From contig JAAVFJ010000003.1 in the NCBI GenBank assembly GCA_014800845.1, positions 89,438 through 153,437 of the forward strand: a stretch of 64,000 nt of DNA, in the 5' to 3' direction. Positions 1 to 10,268 of the stretch are shown here, one piece after another (position 1 is the first letter of the stretch; the number at the start of each line of letters is the position of its first letter). The position numbers and the translations under genes are program-made. This stretch comes from Bacteroidales bacterium. GTDB taxonomy: Bacteria > Bacteroidota > Bacteroidia > Bacteroidales > Muribaculaceae. Under the pieces are notes generated by a model. The model saw only the letters and a program-made list of their open reading frames with translations. It was not told the DNA's origin and made no database searches.

Positions 1-23
1 CAGTTGAGCACTAATATTTTCAT

Positions 24-62
24 GGGGTATGGGTTACGGATTATGGGTTATGGGTTACGGGG
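24..62 (+). repeat. GGGTTAY-type heptamer array
   Basis: GGGGTAT GGGTTAC GGATTAT GGGTTAT GGGTTAC GGGG, phased at 7 nt. Confidence 0.85.
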
Positions 63-143
63 GTGTTCAAAATAGCTGAGTCAGCTTGGGGCATTTAGGC
101 TCCGCACCGGTGCGCTTGCGGCAATTGTAATTTTGACACACCC
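61..143. terminator. hairpin with GGGTGTnTCAAAAT / ATTTTGACACACCC arms downstream of pta
   Basis: Arms 61-73 and about 130-143 complementary except for one missing base; loop contains the palindrome AGCTGAGTCAGCT. Confidence 0.55.
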
Positions 144-150
144 TCGGTGA

Positions 151-1164
151 TTAAAGGCCTTTTTCGCCGATGGCCTGGTTGCAGGTTACGAGGATGGTGT
201 TATATACGTCTTCGTCGAGGCAGCCGCGGCTGAGGTCGTTGACGGGAGCGCCCAGACCCTGCAGGATGGGACCTACGGCGCCGGCACCGGCCAGACGCTG
301 CACGAGTTTGTAGGCGATGTTGCCCACTTCCAACGAGGGGAACACGAGGGTGTTGGCATGGCCTGCCACGGTGCTTTCAGGTGCTTTTGATGCGCCTACG
401 CCGGGCACGAGGGCTGCGTCGCTCTGCAGCTCGCCGTCGATTTTGATTTCGGGGGCAAGTTCGTGTACCATCTCGGTGGCGCGAATCACTTTGTCCACGC
501 GCTCGTGGCGTGCGCTGCCCTTGGTTGAGAAGCTGAGCATGGCCACTACGGGATCAATGCCGGCTATGTTCTTGGCGGTGGCAGCGGTTGAGATAGCTAT
601 CTGAGCGAGCTCCTCGGCTGTGGGGTCAGGCACTACGGCGCAGTCGGCAAACACGAGCATGTGGTCTACACCATAGGGGAGATGCTCGGGGAGCAGCATG
701 ATGAAGGCACCGCTCACTACTGAGATGCCGGGTTTAGTCTTCAGCACCTGGAAAGCAGCGCGAAGCACGTTGCCGGTAGTGGAGAGCGCGCCGGCCACCT
801 GGCAGTCGGCATCGCCGTTCTTAATCATTAGGCAGCCCAGGTAGAGGGGATTCTTCACAGTGTAGCGTGCATCTTCAAGAGTCACGCCCTTCTTTTTGCG
901 AAGTTCGTAGAAGAGATTGGCGTAGGGCTCTGTAAACTCCTTGTCGTCAGGGTCTACGATGGTAGCCTTGTCTATGTTTTTCAGACCGTTTTCGGCAGCT
1001 ACGGCGTGGATATCGTCGGCCTTACCGATGAGGATAATCTTAGCGAGTTCCTGCTCGAGCACCTTGTCAGCAGCACGAAGAGTGCGGGGTTCGGTACCTT
1101 CGGGGAGTACGAGACGCTGCGGGTGCTCCTTAGCCTTTGCGGCCAATCTTTCAAAAAGTGTCAT
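151..1164 (-). CDS. pta: phosphate acetyltransferase
   Basis: 337 aa ORF; N-terminus MTLFERLAAKAKEHPQRLVLPEGTEPRTLRAA and C-terminal LVQRLAGAGAVGPILQGLGAPVNDLSRGC typical of the PTA_PTB family. Confidence 0.95.
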   Translation of the reverse strand: MTLFERLAAKAKEHPQRLVLPEGTEPRTLRAADKVLEQELAKIILIGKADDIHAVAAENGLKNIDKATIVDPDDKEFTEPYANLFYELRKKKGVTLEDARYTVKNPLYLGCLMIKNGDADCQVAGALSTTGNVLRAAFQVLKTKPGISVVSGAFIMLLPEHLPYGVDHMLVFADCAVVPDPTAEELAQIAISTAATAKNIAGIDPVVAMLSFSTKGSARHERVDKVIRATEMVHELAPEIKIDGELQSDAALVPGVGASKAPESTVAGHANTLVFPSLEVGNIAYKLVQRLAGAGAVGPILQGLGAPVNDLSRGCLDEDVYNTILVTCNQAIGEKGL

Positions 1165-1287
1165 TATGGTATGCTTTAATTAGGGGTTATGAAGCAATTA
1201 GGTTTGTGGGGAATTTTCCCCGCATTGCAAAATTACAAAAAAAGTGGGTGGCAAGTGCTAAAATCCCCGTATTTTTTCAGCGTAGTA

Positions 1288-1324
1288 TTAAAAAAGGCAT
1301 CTCCCCGGGGTGCGGGAAGATGCC
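1288..1324 (-). terminator. Rho-independent terminator of the amylase gene
   Basis: GGCATCTcCCC...GGGaAGATGCC stem followed on the minus strand by a T-run. Confidence 0.75.
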
Positions 1325-1359
1325 GATATGTGTTGTTTGCCGGAAGGTTCCGGAGTGAA

Positions 1360-4353
1360 TTAGCGCACTATGAGCTTAGTGTTGCCTACGATGTAGAAGC
1401 CGGGTGTGAGGTCGCTGAAGATGTTGCGACCCTCCTGCACGGGGCGTACGATTGCACGGCCGTCGAGGGTCACGATAGTCACTTGACCCTCGCAGGGAGC
1501 ATCAACAATCACAGCTGAACCTGCGGCGAAAATTCGCATGCCTGCCATGCCGGTGATCTCCTTCACGCTTACTGAGCCGAGGCCTGTTTCGGTGTAGTTG
1601 CCGCCGTTGATGGCTTCGAAGTCAGCAGTCTGAGCACCGTTGCCACCATTGTTGAAGATAATCATGGGCTTCACAAGGGTGTCAGAGGTCTTGAAGGAGA
1701 TGGTGTACTTGTTGTCGCCTACCGATTTCATGGCAGTGCCGGGCCAAGAGCCGAGATAGGTCTTGTTGCCGTTGCCTGCATCCCAGTGATAGGCGTAGAC
1801 GCTGCTCCAGCCTGAGTTGGTGTTGTCGAACGTGTAGATGTATTCAACCTCCTGACCGGGTTCTACGGGGGGATCTACGATTTCGCCGCTGCCGGGGATG
1901 GTCTTGAGGTAGCCTGAGGCGGTGTAATAGCCACCGTTAACGAAGGGGAAACCATCCTTAGTGCACTGGTCGTTGCCACCGTTGGAGAAGATTACCTTAG
2001 CGCTTTCGGGGATTTTGCCGGTGCCGGTAAATGTCCATTTATATACGTTGTTACCCAGGTAAGTCATGTCCTGACCGGGCCAGTTGCCGCCTGTGTAGTT
2101 GCTGCTGTCGCTCCAGATCCAAGCGGTGGTCACGGGCCATGATTCATGCTCGAAGAACACAGCCTGTTCCCCTTCGGCCATGGAGGGCTCTATGGGATTC
2201 TCGGGTTCCACACGGTCGCCTCCGACTACGGGGCCGCTGCCGTTGGGCTTTACAGTCCAGGTCTCATCGGGCATAGTTTCATCGGGCCATGTCTGCCAGT
2301 CAGCCTCCACGGGAGCTGAGGCGTAGAGGTATTTGCCATCGGTGCCAACCTTGCCGGGAGCGGGAGTCTTGGCGGTGGAGAGCACATAGACACGCAGGTT
2401 GCCTTTGCCTGAGCATTTAGCTGTTAATTTTCCGTCGGTCACGGTCTGCACGTCACCTGTGATTGCATCGGTGTATGTGCCGTTGAGCACGCCGGTGAAG
2501 GTGGCGTCGCCGCTGATGGTTACGAGTACGTAAGAGTCGGTCTTAGAGTCGGTGTAACGGCGCTTGAAAGCCATCTTGCCTGTGCAGCCCTCGTTGCTAT
2601 ACTGACCTTTGCGAAGCGCGGGCACAGCAGCGCGAATCTTGTTGAGGCGCTGAATGTGGAGTGCGAGGGGATAGGTCAGTGTTGAGGCCATGTTGCCGGT
2701 GGCGTTGGAGTAGTCAGCGAAGTCCTTGACGTCGACTGAACCCTCTATGTAGCCGCCGAAATATGCGCGGCCGGTTTCCTTAAGTGCGAGCACGGCACCT
2801 TTGTCTATATCCTTGCCCTTCTGGAATTCCACCTCGGAACCGTAGTAGATACAGGGGATGCCGCGGAAGGTGAACATCAGCGAGAGGTTTTCAGCCCATG
2901 TGGCCTGGTCACCCTTGAAGCGGTAATTGCTGTCGGGAGCATAGTCGTGAGAGTCTACATAGACCACATTATAGGTTGCGTCATTGTAGAGGTCATCCTG
3001 ATTGCGCACGCCGTAAGCTCCGGAGGCTGAATTGAAATTCCAGTGCATGGCGAAGTCAATCACGTTCAGGCCGGAGTGGTCGGTGTAGTCAGGGGTGTGA
3101 TATTCGTTGCCGTTGAGTTGGTGGTTGGTGCTGTGGCGCAGGATGGATGAGGAGTGTCCCATGTCGTCCTTGGCTGACTGCAGCACAGAGTCCCAGTTGG
3201 TGTGCCCGCTTACAGTGAAGTAGTCCTGAGAGCCCTCGGTCTGTGTGGGGATAGCTACTACGGAATCCCAGGATTTAGGGTCCATGTCCCAGGGGTAATC
3301 CTTGCTCTCTTTCCAGGTGTAATAGCAGGGAGAGCAGTTGTAGTTGTCACCGCGGTAGATGACCTCCATGGAGCGGGCGCAAACCTCGCCATACATGAAG
3401 AAGGGAGAGCCGCCGCGGTTCTCTTTAGCCTCTTTGGTTTCTGAAGCGGCTATGAACTGCGGAATGAACATCTTGTTGAAGGAGAGGCGGGGAATATGTC
3501 CGGCGGTGTCAATACGGAAACCGTCGACACCCATTTTGATGAAGCGGGAGTAGCACTCCACCAGATAGTTGGTCACGGCAGGGTTCTCAGTGTTGAGGTC
3601 CACGCAGTCACCTGCAATCTGCCCCCACCAGCGAGAGGGGTCGTCCCAGTCGAACCATGCCTTGTGGTGCCAATAGTTATGAGTGTCCTTGTTAGTGAAG
3701 TCAGTATTCTTCATCATGGCCAGACGGGTGCCATATTGGTCAGCCGGGCGAAGAGAATTGTAATTGTCAGGAAGAGCGCCACCCATGCTTATCGTCTGAG
3801 GAATCATGGATGCATTTATGTCGCCCAGGTCCTGACTGTAATCTTTGCGGAACATGCGGCAGAGATTTTCCTCGCCGAAGTTGCCGGTGTGCTGGATTAC
3901 GATGTCGAGTATGAGCTTCATGCCGCGGGCGTGCACTTCATTTATCAGCTCCTGAAAGGCCACGTCGGCATCGGCGGCGGAAGCTGATTTTGACACGTAG
4001 CGGTGGTCTACTTTTGAAAAGTCAAGTGCATGGTAGCCGTGATAGTCCAGACCGGAACCGTTCTCCACAATGGGAGTGATCCACACGGCGGTGAAGCCGA
4101 GAGCTTTGATGTAGTCGAGTTTCTGGATAAGTCCTTTGAAGTCGCCGCGCCACTCGGGGTCATTTATGTTCTTGTCGCCGTCCCAGCAGTAGGTATTGTT
4201 CTGCGGGTCGCCGTCATAGAAGCGGGTGGTCATGGCAAAATAGATGGTCTCGTCGCGGAAGTCGGTGCGGTCACCGACAAATGTAGCCGCAGAGGCCGAG
4301 GCTGCTGTGAGAGCCATGAAACTCCCCAGCATGAAACCTTTAAAAGTTTTCAT
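1360..4353 (-). CDS. secreted GH13 alpha-amylase with two C-terminal starch-binding-like modules and a T9SS-like CTD
   Basis: GH13 motifs DGFRIDTAGH, YGEVCA, YVDSHD; two repeated modules with WPG...VIFSNGG/IIFNNGG; signal peptide MKTFKGFMLGSFMALTAASASA; ORF extends to 4386 but the start at 4353 fits the signal peptide. Confidence 0.9.
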   Translation of the reverse strand: MKTFKGFMLGSFMALTAASASAATFVGDRTDFRDETIYFAMTTRFYDGDPQNNTYCWDGDKNINDPEWRGDFKGLIQKLDYIKALGFTAVWITPIVENGSGLDYHGYHALDFSKVDHRYVSKSASAADADVAFQELINEVHARGMKLILDIVIQHTGNFGEENLCRMFRKDYSQDLGDINASMIPQTISMGGALPDNYNSLRPADQYGTRLAMMKNTDFTNKDTHNYWHHKAWFDWDDPSRWWGQIAGDCVDLNTENPAVTNYLVECYSRFIKMGVDGFRIDTAGHIPRLSFNKMFIPQFIAASETKEAKENRGGSPFFMYGEVCARSMEVIYRGDNYNCSPCYYTWKESKDYPWDMDPKSWDSVVAIPTQTEGSQDYFTVSGHTNWDSVLQSAKDDMGHSSSILRHSTNHQLNGNEYHTPDYTDHSGLNVIDFAMHWNFNSASGAYGVRNQDDLYNDATYNVVYVDSHDYAPDSNYRFKGDQATWAENLSLMFTFRGIPCIYYGSEVEFQKGKDIDKGAVLALKETGRAYFGGYIEGSVDVKDFADYSNATGNMASTLTYPLALHIQRLNKIRAAVPALRKGQYSNEGCTGKMAFKRRYTDSKTDSYVLVTISGDATFTGVLNGTYTDAITGDVQTVTDGKLTAKCSGKGNLRVYVLSTAKTPAPGKVGTDGKYLYASAPVEADWQTWPDETMPDETWTVKPNGSGPVVGGDRVEPENPIEPSMAEGEQAVFFEHESWPVTTAWIWSDSSNYTGGNWPGQDMTYLGNNVYKWTFTGTGKIPESAKVIFSNGGNDQCTKDGFPFVNGGYYTASGYLKTIPGSGEIVDPPVEPGQEVEYIYTFDNTNSGWSSVYAYHWDAGNGNKTYLGSWPGTAMKSVGDNKYTISFKTSDTLVKPMIIFNNGGNGAQTADFEAINGGNYTETGLGSVSVKEITGMAGMRIFAAGSAVIVDAPCEGQVTIVTLDGRAIVRPVQEGRNIFSDLTPGFYIVGNTKLIVR

Positions 4354-4616
4354 AAAAATGTAAGAATGTAAGAATTTGGTTAACATTAGCGCTGTGCGCC
4401 TGAAAATAGTTTTGGTACTGCTATGTAGATACTATGGTACAGGGCCTTAAGTATTACTCAAGCTAAATGTGGTGCAAATGTACGAATATTTTTTTAAGTA
4501 TGGGTATAAAAACTGTAAGAATTTTCTGATTTTATCCCGTCAATTAAAAAATCAGCGACTATTGCACCATATTTTAACTTTTATGACTAATTTTACAGTC
4601 CGAAAAAATCAACAGC

Positions 4617-6515
4617 GTGATTCTCATCAAGCGTCTACATACATTTCTGTTGCGCAGTTTCCTGCCTCTGTTTGCCATGACGTTCTTCATCGTGCTCTTC
4701 ATTGTGCTGATGCAGTTCTTGTGGCGATATATAGATGACCTGGTAGGCAAAGGTCTGGAAATTAAGATACTGGCCGAGCTCTTCTTCTATGCGGCTGTGA
4801 GCATGGTGCCCACGGCGTTGCCGCTGGCGGTGCTTCTGGCTTCGCTCATGACTTTTGGCAATCTCGGCGAAAAATTTGAGCTGACGGCCATGAAAGCCGC
4901 CGGCGTGAGCTTGTTGCGCACCATGTCGCCGCTGATAGTCTTCATCAGTCTGGTGGCTGTCGGTGCTTTCTTTTTCCAGAACGATGTGCTGCCGAAGGCA
5001 CAGGTAAAGATGTGGACGCTACTCTTCTCCGTGAAGCAGAAAAGCCCTGAGCTTGAAATTCCGCAGGGGGTGTTCTATGACCGCATACCGGGCTATAACC
5101 TATATATAAAGGAGAAGAATTCCACCACCGGCATACTGCGCGGTGTGATGATTTACGACATCTCCAAGGGCTACGACGGTGGTACAATCCTGCTGGCCGA
5201 CTCGGCACGTCTTGCTTTTGCCAAGGATGGGAGCCACCTCTATCTCCACCTCTGGAAGGGGGAGCAGTTTGACAATCTTCGCGACCAGGCCACTGCGGGT
5301 CAGAACATGCCCTTCCGCCGCGAGACTTTTGATGACAAGGAGATATTCATACCCTTCAACAATGACTTCAACCGCCTGGACGAACAGGGCATGCGCAATC
5401 AGTATGTGGGTAAAAACATAGCTGAGCTGCAGCACACCATCGACTCCATCAATAGTCGCGTGGACTCCATAGGCGCGCTCAACTCCCAATTCCTGCGCAG
5501 CCGAGAATATGGAGGTGTGCGTGTGGCTACGGACAAGAAGACAAAGGAGCCGTTGCCCTACAGCCCGGTGACTATAAAGGGTGAGCCGCTGAATATTGAC
5601 ACTCTTATGTCCAAGCTTCCGGCCTCCAAGCAGGACCTGATTATCGGCCAGGCTATGCGTCGCGCAGAAATGGGTAAAGCCGATGTGCAGTTTAAGATTG
5701 AGACCATGAAGGATGACAACTCCATCCTGCGCCGCCACCAGATAGAGCTCATGAAGAAATTCACTCTCTCGGTGGCCTGTCTGCTCTTCTTCTTTATAGG
5801 CGCGCCGCTGGGTGCCATCATCCGCAAGGGTGGTTTGGGCACGCCGCTCGTAATCTCTGTGTTCATCTTCATCATTTACTATATAATAGACAACTCCGGC
5901 TACAAGCTTGCGCGCGACGGCAAATGGCCCGTGTGGGAGGGTATGTGGATATCTACCTTCATCCTCGCGCCTATGGGTATCTATGTGACCTGGAAGGCAA
6001 TGAATGACTCCGCTGTCTTCAATGCGGACGCATGGCGAGCTGTCTTTAACCGCGTGATTGGCAAGCATGTAATCCGCAAGGTGGAGTATAAGGAGATTGT
6101 GATAGAGGAGGTCGAGCCGGCTAAGGCGATGCAGATGGTTGAGAGTCTGCAGGCTGATGCGCGGCGCCTGCTTGCTCAGACACCGCGGCCGCAATTCTTT
6201 ATCTCCTATTGGTGGAAGGGGATGAATCTCAAGGAGATAGGTTCGCTTAGCCGCGAGCTGGACGAGACGGTGGATTACCTCAGTAACTCGCGCGACAAAC
6301 AGACGGTAAATCTGCTCATGGACCTGCCAGTAATCAGTCAGCAGTGGATATATCACCCCGCGCCTCGCCGCTGGGTGAGCTGCGTGGCTATGGTGCTCCT
6401 GCCCGTAAGTATTCCTGTCTGGATAGTAGGCGTGCTGCGTCAGCGCCGCCTGATAGCTCAGCTCAAGCAGACTGAGCACACTGCGGGGAGGTTAATTTTA
6501 GGTTTTAGGTTTTAG
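4617..6515 (+). CDS. LptF/LptG (YjgP/YjgQ) family lipopolysaccharide export permease
   Basis: 632 aa; N-terminal IKRLHTFLLRSFLPLFAMTFFIVLFIVLMQFLWRYIDDLVGKG typical of YjgP/YjgQ; GTG start; stop lies inside a heptamer array. Confidence 0.9.
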   Translation: MILIKRLHTFLLRSFLPLFAMTFFIVLFIVLMQFLWRYIDDLVGKGLEIKILAELFFYAAVSMVPTALPLAVLLASLMTFGNLGEKFELTAMKAAGVSLLRTMSPLIVFISLVAVGAFFFQNDVLPKAQVKMWTLLFSVKQKSPELEIPQGVFYDRIPGYNLYIKEKNSTTGILRGVMIYDISKGYDGGTILLADSARLAFAKDGSHLYLHLWKGEQFDNLRDQATAGQNMPFRRETFDDKEIFIPFNNDFNRLDEQGMRNQYVGKNIAELQHTIDSINSRVDSIGALNSQFLRSREYGGVRVATDKKTKEPLPYSPVTIKGEPLNIDTLMSKLPASKQDLIIGQAMRRAEMGKADVQFKIETMKDDNSILRRHQIELMKKFTLSVACLLFFFIGAPLGAIIRKGGLGTPLVISVFIFIIYYIIDNSGYKLARDGKWPVWEGMWISTFILAPMGIYVTWKAMNDSAVFNADAWRAVFNRVIGKHVIRKVEYKEIVIEEVEPAKAMQMVESLQADARRLLAQTPRPQFFISYWWKGMNLKEIGSLSRELDETVDYLSNSRDKQTVNLLMDLPVISQQWIYHPAPRRWVSCVAMVLLPVSIPVWIVGVLRQRRLIAQLKQTEHTAGRLILGFRF

Positions 6516-6584
6516 GTCTTAAGTTTTAGAGCGTTCGCTTTGGTTAGGCTCGCGTTCTTAGGTTTAGGGTTTAGACTTTGAGGG
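6496..6584 (+). repeat. TTTTAGG-type heptamer array, two blocks, overlapping the permease stop codon
   Basis: TTTTAGG x3, TCTTAAG, TTTTAGA in exact 7-nt phase (6496-6530), then GTTCTTAGGTTTAGGGTTTAGACTTTGAGGGG. Confidence 0.85.
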
Positions 6585-7021
6585 GTTGCAGCATATTTTA
6601 TCAAAGGTTTAGTTGATAATTATGTCCCTTTCCGGGTACGCTTTTCGGTGTAGTCCTCCGCGAACTTCATTCTCGTTTAACTAAATTTGGGGTACTCCGC
6701 ACCGATATCGGAAGCGCTTAGGTAATATTGATTTTGCCTTTAGATTTTGTATATTGATGTGTATATCTATCTAAAAGTGTATGCAAATTGCATGAATAAT
6801 CGGGGGGGTAAATAACAAATTACGGAATATTCATTTAAGAATTTATAAAGGATTCCCTTTGGCTGCGTGGAGGTTTTTTCGTACTTTTGCACCACTTTTC
6901 TGTATTTTTTTACTGTATTTTAAGTTTACTGTTTTTAAAATCGGTTACGGAATATGGAATATATAAGTGCTAACTAATAATAAACCGAACCGAGCGGAAA
7001 GTTGCTCGGTGATAAAAGTTA

Positions 7022-10000
7022 ATGATGAATAAAGTTATTCTTTCGACTTTCCTTCTGGCTGCCGCTTTGCCCGCGTGGGTAAACGTTTGTGCAGCTCCGG
7101 CAGAAAGAGTGCCGGTTTACGAAGATCAGAGTGATTTACCCACAATTTCTGCCGACCGTGTTGCCGGTATGGGGTTGGAAGCCGAGACACTTCTGAATCT
7201 CAAACCCGGCCGCCCCATCTACCAGCAGGCTGACAAAGAGGCCAATAATGTGAATTTTGAGGGCCACACATTGCGTTATCTGGCAGTGCAGCGTGCGCTT
7301 GCCGGTGATGGCTGCCATGTTAACCGTGTATGCAATATTGTAGGCGTAGGCTCAGGTACCACTAATATGGGCAATCTGACCGATGAGGATATCACAAATG
7401 CCGCAGACATAGTAGCAGTGGCTGATGTAAACCTTACGACCGGTCCGCTCGTGGGTATCCGCGATGCCAAGCGCTATTATGCCAAGGGCACAAAGGCAGG
7501 TTTCTGCTGCGTGGGTATCGGCTCTCAGGCGTTGAGCCTCGACGTTATCAAGCTTATGACTCTGGCATTTTATCGCGATGGTAAATTCATAGCCGAAGTG
7601 CCTGTGACCGACGGTCAAAACTGGACTGGCGTAAATCTTTCGCTCGTAAGCGTTAACGGCACAAGCGATCAGGCCTCTATGACTTTCAGCGCGGAGGCCC
7701 CCGACGTGTTTGACGAGGTCGTGCTGATGAACACCGGTGGCTTGAATCTTACTGTCGGTTCCGGCTACCGCGTGAAATACGCATTCGTAGGCGAAAATCC
7801 CCAACTTCCCCTGACTCGCGACGGTAAGGATTGGTACGGCCTCGTCAAGGATAAAAATTATGTGGGTGGTATCTCTACCTACAACGAGCTCTATCCCACC
7901 CGCCAAATAAAACTTGCCGATGCTGCTGTGTCAGGCAGTAATTTAGTGACATCTTATCATGATTTGGTGGATGATCCCAAAGAAGGAGTTACCGTGCAGG
8001 TAGGTGCCCTGGTGTCCGCAGGTGGCTCATGTGAAATTCATATGGATCACGCCGACGGATCTGAGGTGGCTGGTGAGCAGGTGTTCCCGGCAGGAAGCGT
8101 GATTACTTTCTATGGTAATTCAGGAAAGGTGCTTGATGTCACCCTCGCTGAGAATGACTACATAGAGCTGTATACTAATGAAGTTTCCAAGAAAGGAACC
8201 CCCGGTATCGTCAGCGATTATGTCGTAACGGAACGAATTCCTTTGAAAACAGATGTCCTGAAGGTTGGTCTTATCGGAGGCGGTAGCTTAGCATATTCTG
8301 CCACGAGCTCTATGCCCTTCTCCGGTGCTAAATTAAGTATTGGCTCCGGTGGTCTTGGCATCGGAGGAACTACTATTCAATACATAACTATACAGGCACC
8401 GGCAGAGCCGCAACATTCTTGCGACTTGGGCGCCGAGGAACTGGTCTACATCCCCGAAAGTGCCAATGAGGTCCTCCTCTCATGGAAGAATGATAGCAAT
8501 CTGGCTGTGAAGTGGTCGCTGATTTCAGTGCCTGAAGGCTCAAATGCTGATATAAATGTCGACGGCAAGCTCTTCAATATTGACCGTATCGGTGAATATG
8601 TGGTGAAACTTGAGGTGACCGGCGAGGGCCACGAGGATTGCGTAAGCTATATCACTGTGAAGAATAATAAGATGGAAACCATCGATGAATGGACCGGCCA
8701 TTGCGGCGAAGCTCTTGTGAACAACTCCATGTGGATAGACCACGAGCTTGAGGGTGAATATGTGCTCTCAAAGGAAATTTATGACGTGGAGGGTAGCGGT
8801 TCGCTTATCACCATTGACAGTCTTGATGGTGCCAACAATATCATTGACAACAACCTTGACAACTATGCCACTTACACCGGTGGTCTGAATCTTGCCGGCA
8901 ATGTGCGCATCGTTGGCGTTCACCGTGTGCGCGATTTCAGCCTCCCCGAGGGCTCAATCGCAGACCCCATAATCAGCGACGGCAAAGAGGCAAAGCGTGT
9001 GGGTTTCGTGATTGAGGAAACAACCAAGGGTCTTAACCTGGGCGCTCTGGAATTTCTGAACATCCGCTGCTATCTGCATGGCAACCGTGTCTATGAGCAT
9101 GTAATCGATGAGGCTAACACAGTGTCGGTAAATCTTATTGGCTCTGAGGAGGGCTCACGTGTGGTTCGCTACTCTATTGAGGTGCCCGAGGGTATTCCTT
9201 TTGATGAGTTCATGCTCTGGAAGAGCGGTGTGCTTGATGTGGAGCTCAGCGGCCTGAAAATCTTCTATCCTTTTATTGAGGCTTCTAACTCCGACTGTAG
9301 CTCAATCTTAGGTTGCGACGGCGAACTGCTTCATCAGAAAGCTACTATTATACCTCAGACAGGTGGCGGCGTAAATGTAGGCCAGGCTGTGACAGACCTC
9401 TCTCACTTTATTGATGACGACCTGGAGAGCGCCATGATGATACTCAACACAGTGTCGTTAGGTTCCGGTGTGACTGTGCGTGTGGACTTCGGCAAAGAGG
9501 TAGGGCGAGAGAAGCAGATAGGCATCATCATGGATGACAAGACTTATCTTGCGGGTGTGAAGGCCGGCGGTTGGCTCACAGTGCGTCTGCTTAAGAAGAA
9601 AGCTGAGGCCTCACAGGTAGCTATGCGTGTGGATGGGGTGACTAATCCCGGCGACACTGAGACTGCCGATGGAAAGTATGAGGTGGTTAAGGAAAACTCT
9701 ACTTGGGGCGTGGCCGATGTAAATGTGGCCGGTCTGGGCGACAAGCGAGTGCTCTACATCAGCGCTGATCGTCCCGTAGATGCTCTGGAGCTGACCTCTG
9801 CCAACATAGCAGGTGTGCTTGATCCTCAGATGTATTACGGCATCTGTACTCGCGGTGACGAGGATGGCGACGGTGTGCCCGACTGTTATGATGAGCGCCG
9901 TCAGTTCCTGACAGGCGTGGACCATATCGAAAGTGTGGCAAACGATTTGGTTGTCAGCACTCGTGGCGGACACCTGAAGCTTAGCTCCGCCTCCGGCTCA

Positions 10001-10159
10001 ATTGACCGCGTACTGGTGTTCACCGTGAGTGGTGAAGTGGCTGACGTGCTTGTGGCCGAGGGTGCCAAGAGCGTAGAAACTGATTTGCCCGAAGGGGTCT
10101 ATGTAGTGAAAGCTGAGATGACCGACGGCAAGAGCCGTGTGCTGAAAGTAGCACTGTAA
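7022..10159 (+). CDS. large secreted protein of unknown function with a T9SS-like C-terminal domain
   Basis: Signal peptide MMNKVILSTFLLAAALPAWVNVCAA; GDEDGDGVPDCYDERR TSP3-like calcium motif; C-term LPEGVYVVKAEMTDGKSRVLKVAL. Confidence 0.8.
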   Translation: MMNKVILSTFLLAAALPAWVNVCAAPAERVPVYEDQSDLPTISADRVAGMGLEAETLLNLKPGRPIYQQADKEANNVNFEGHTLRYLAVQRALAGDGCHVNRVCNIVGVGSGTTNMGNLTDEDITNAADIVAVADVNLTTGPLVGIRDAKRYYAKGTKAGFCCVGIGSQALSLDVIKLMTLAFYRDGKFIAEVPVTDGQNWTGVNLSLVSVNGTSDQASMTFSAEAPDVFDEVVLMNTGGLNLTVGSGYRVKYAFVGENPQLPLTRDGKDWYGLVKDKNYVGGISTYNELYPTRQIKLADAAVSGSNLVTSYHDLVDDPKEGVTVQVGALVSAGGSCEIHMDHADGSEVAGEQVFPAGSVITFYGNSGKVLDVTLAENDYIELYTNEVSKKGTPGIVSDYVVTERIPLKTDVLKVGLIGGGSLAYSATSSMPFSGAKLSIGSGGLGIGGTTIQYITIQAPAEPQHSCDLGAEELVYIPESANEVLLSWKNDSNLAVKWSLISVPEGSNADINVDGKLFNIDRIGEYVVKLEVTGEGHEDCVSYITVKNNKMETIDEWTGHCGEALVNNSMWIDHELEGEYVLSKEIYDVEGSGSLITIDSLDGANNIIDNNLDNYATYTGGLNLAGNVRIVGVHRVRDFSLPEGSIADPIISDGKEAKRVGFVIEETTKGLNLGALEFLNIRCYLHGNRVYEHVIDEANTVSVNLIGSEEGSRVVRYSIEVPEGIPFDEFMLWKSGVLDVELSGLKIFYPFIEASNSDCSSILGCDGELLHQKATIIPQTGGGVNVGQAVTDLSHFIDDDLESAMMILNTVSLGSGVTVRVDFGKEVGREKQIGIIMDDKTYLAGVKAGGWLTVRLLKKKAEASQVAMRVDGVTNPGDTETADGKYEVVKENSTWGVADVNVAGLGDKRVLYISADRPVDALELTSANIAGVLDPQMYYGICTRGDEDGDGVPDCYDERRQFLTGVDHIESVANDLVVSTRGGHLKLSSASGSIDRVLVFTVSGEVADVLVAEGAKSVETDLPEGVYVVKAEMTDGKSRVLKVAL

Positions 10160-10200
10160 GAAACTGTAATATGTAAACACTCGTAACATATATATATGTT

Positions 10201-10233
10201 ATGCCCCGACTGCCAATTTAGCGGTCGGGGCAT
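10201..10233. terminator. bidirectional terminator hairpin
   Basis: ATGCCCCGACtGC...GCgGTCGGGGCAT between convergent genes. Confidence 0.75.
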
Positions 10234-10268
10234 ATTGGTTTATTGATATGAAACGTCAGAGTGTGTCT

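Noticed and set aside
5100-6479. 459-aa antisense ORF opposite the LptF/G-like gene
   Set aside because: Lies fully opposite a clear family gene, with His/Arg-rich low-quality translation and no recognisable motifs; shadow ORF.
6600-7020. Long intergenic region before the 1045-aa gene as a possible ncRNA or riboswitch
   Set aside because: No stable conserved fold or known motif seen by eye; only short partial repeats (TTACGGAATAT twice).
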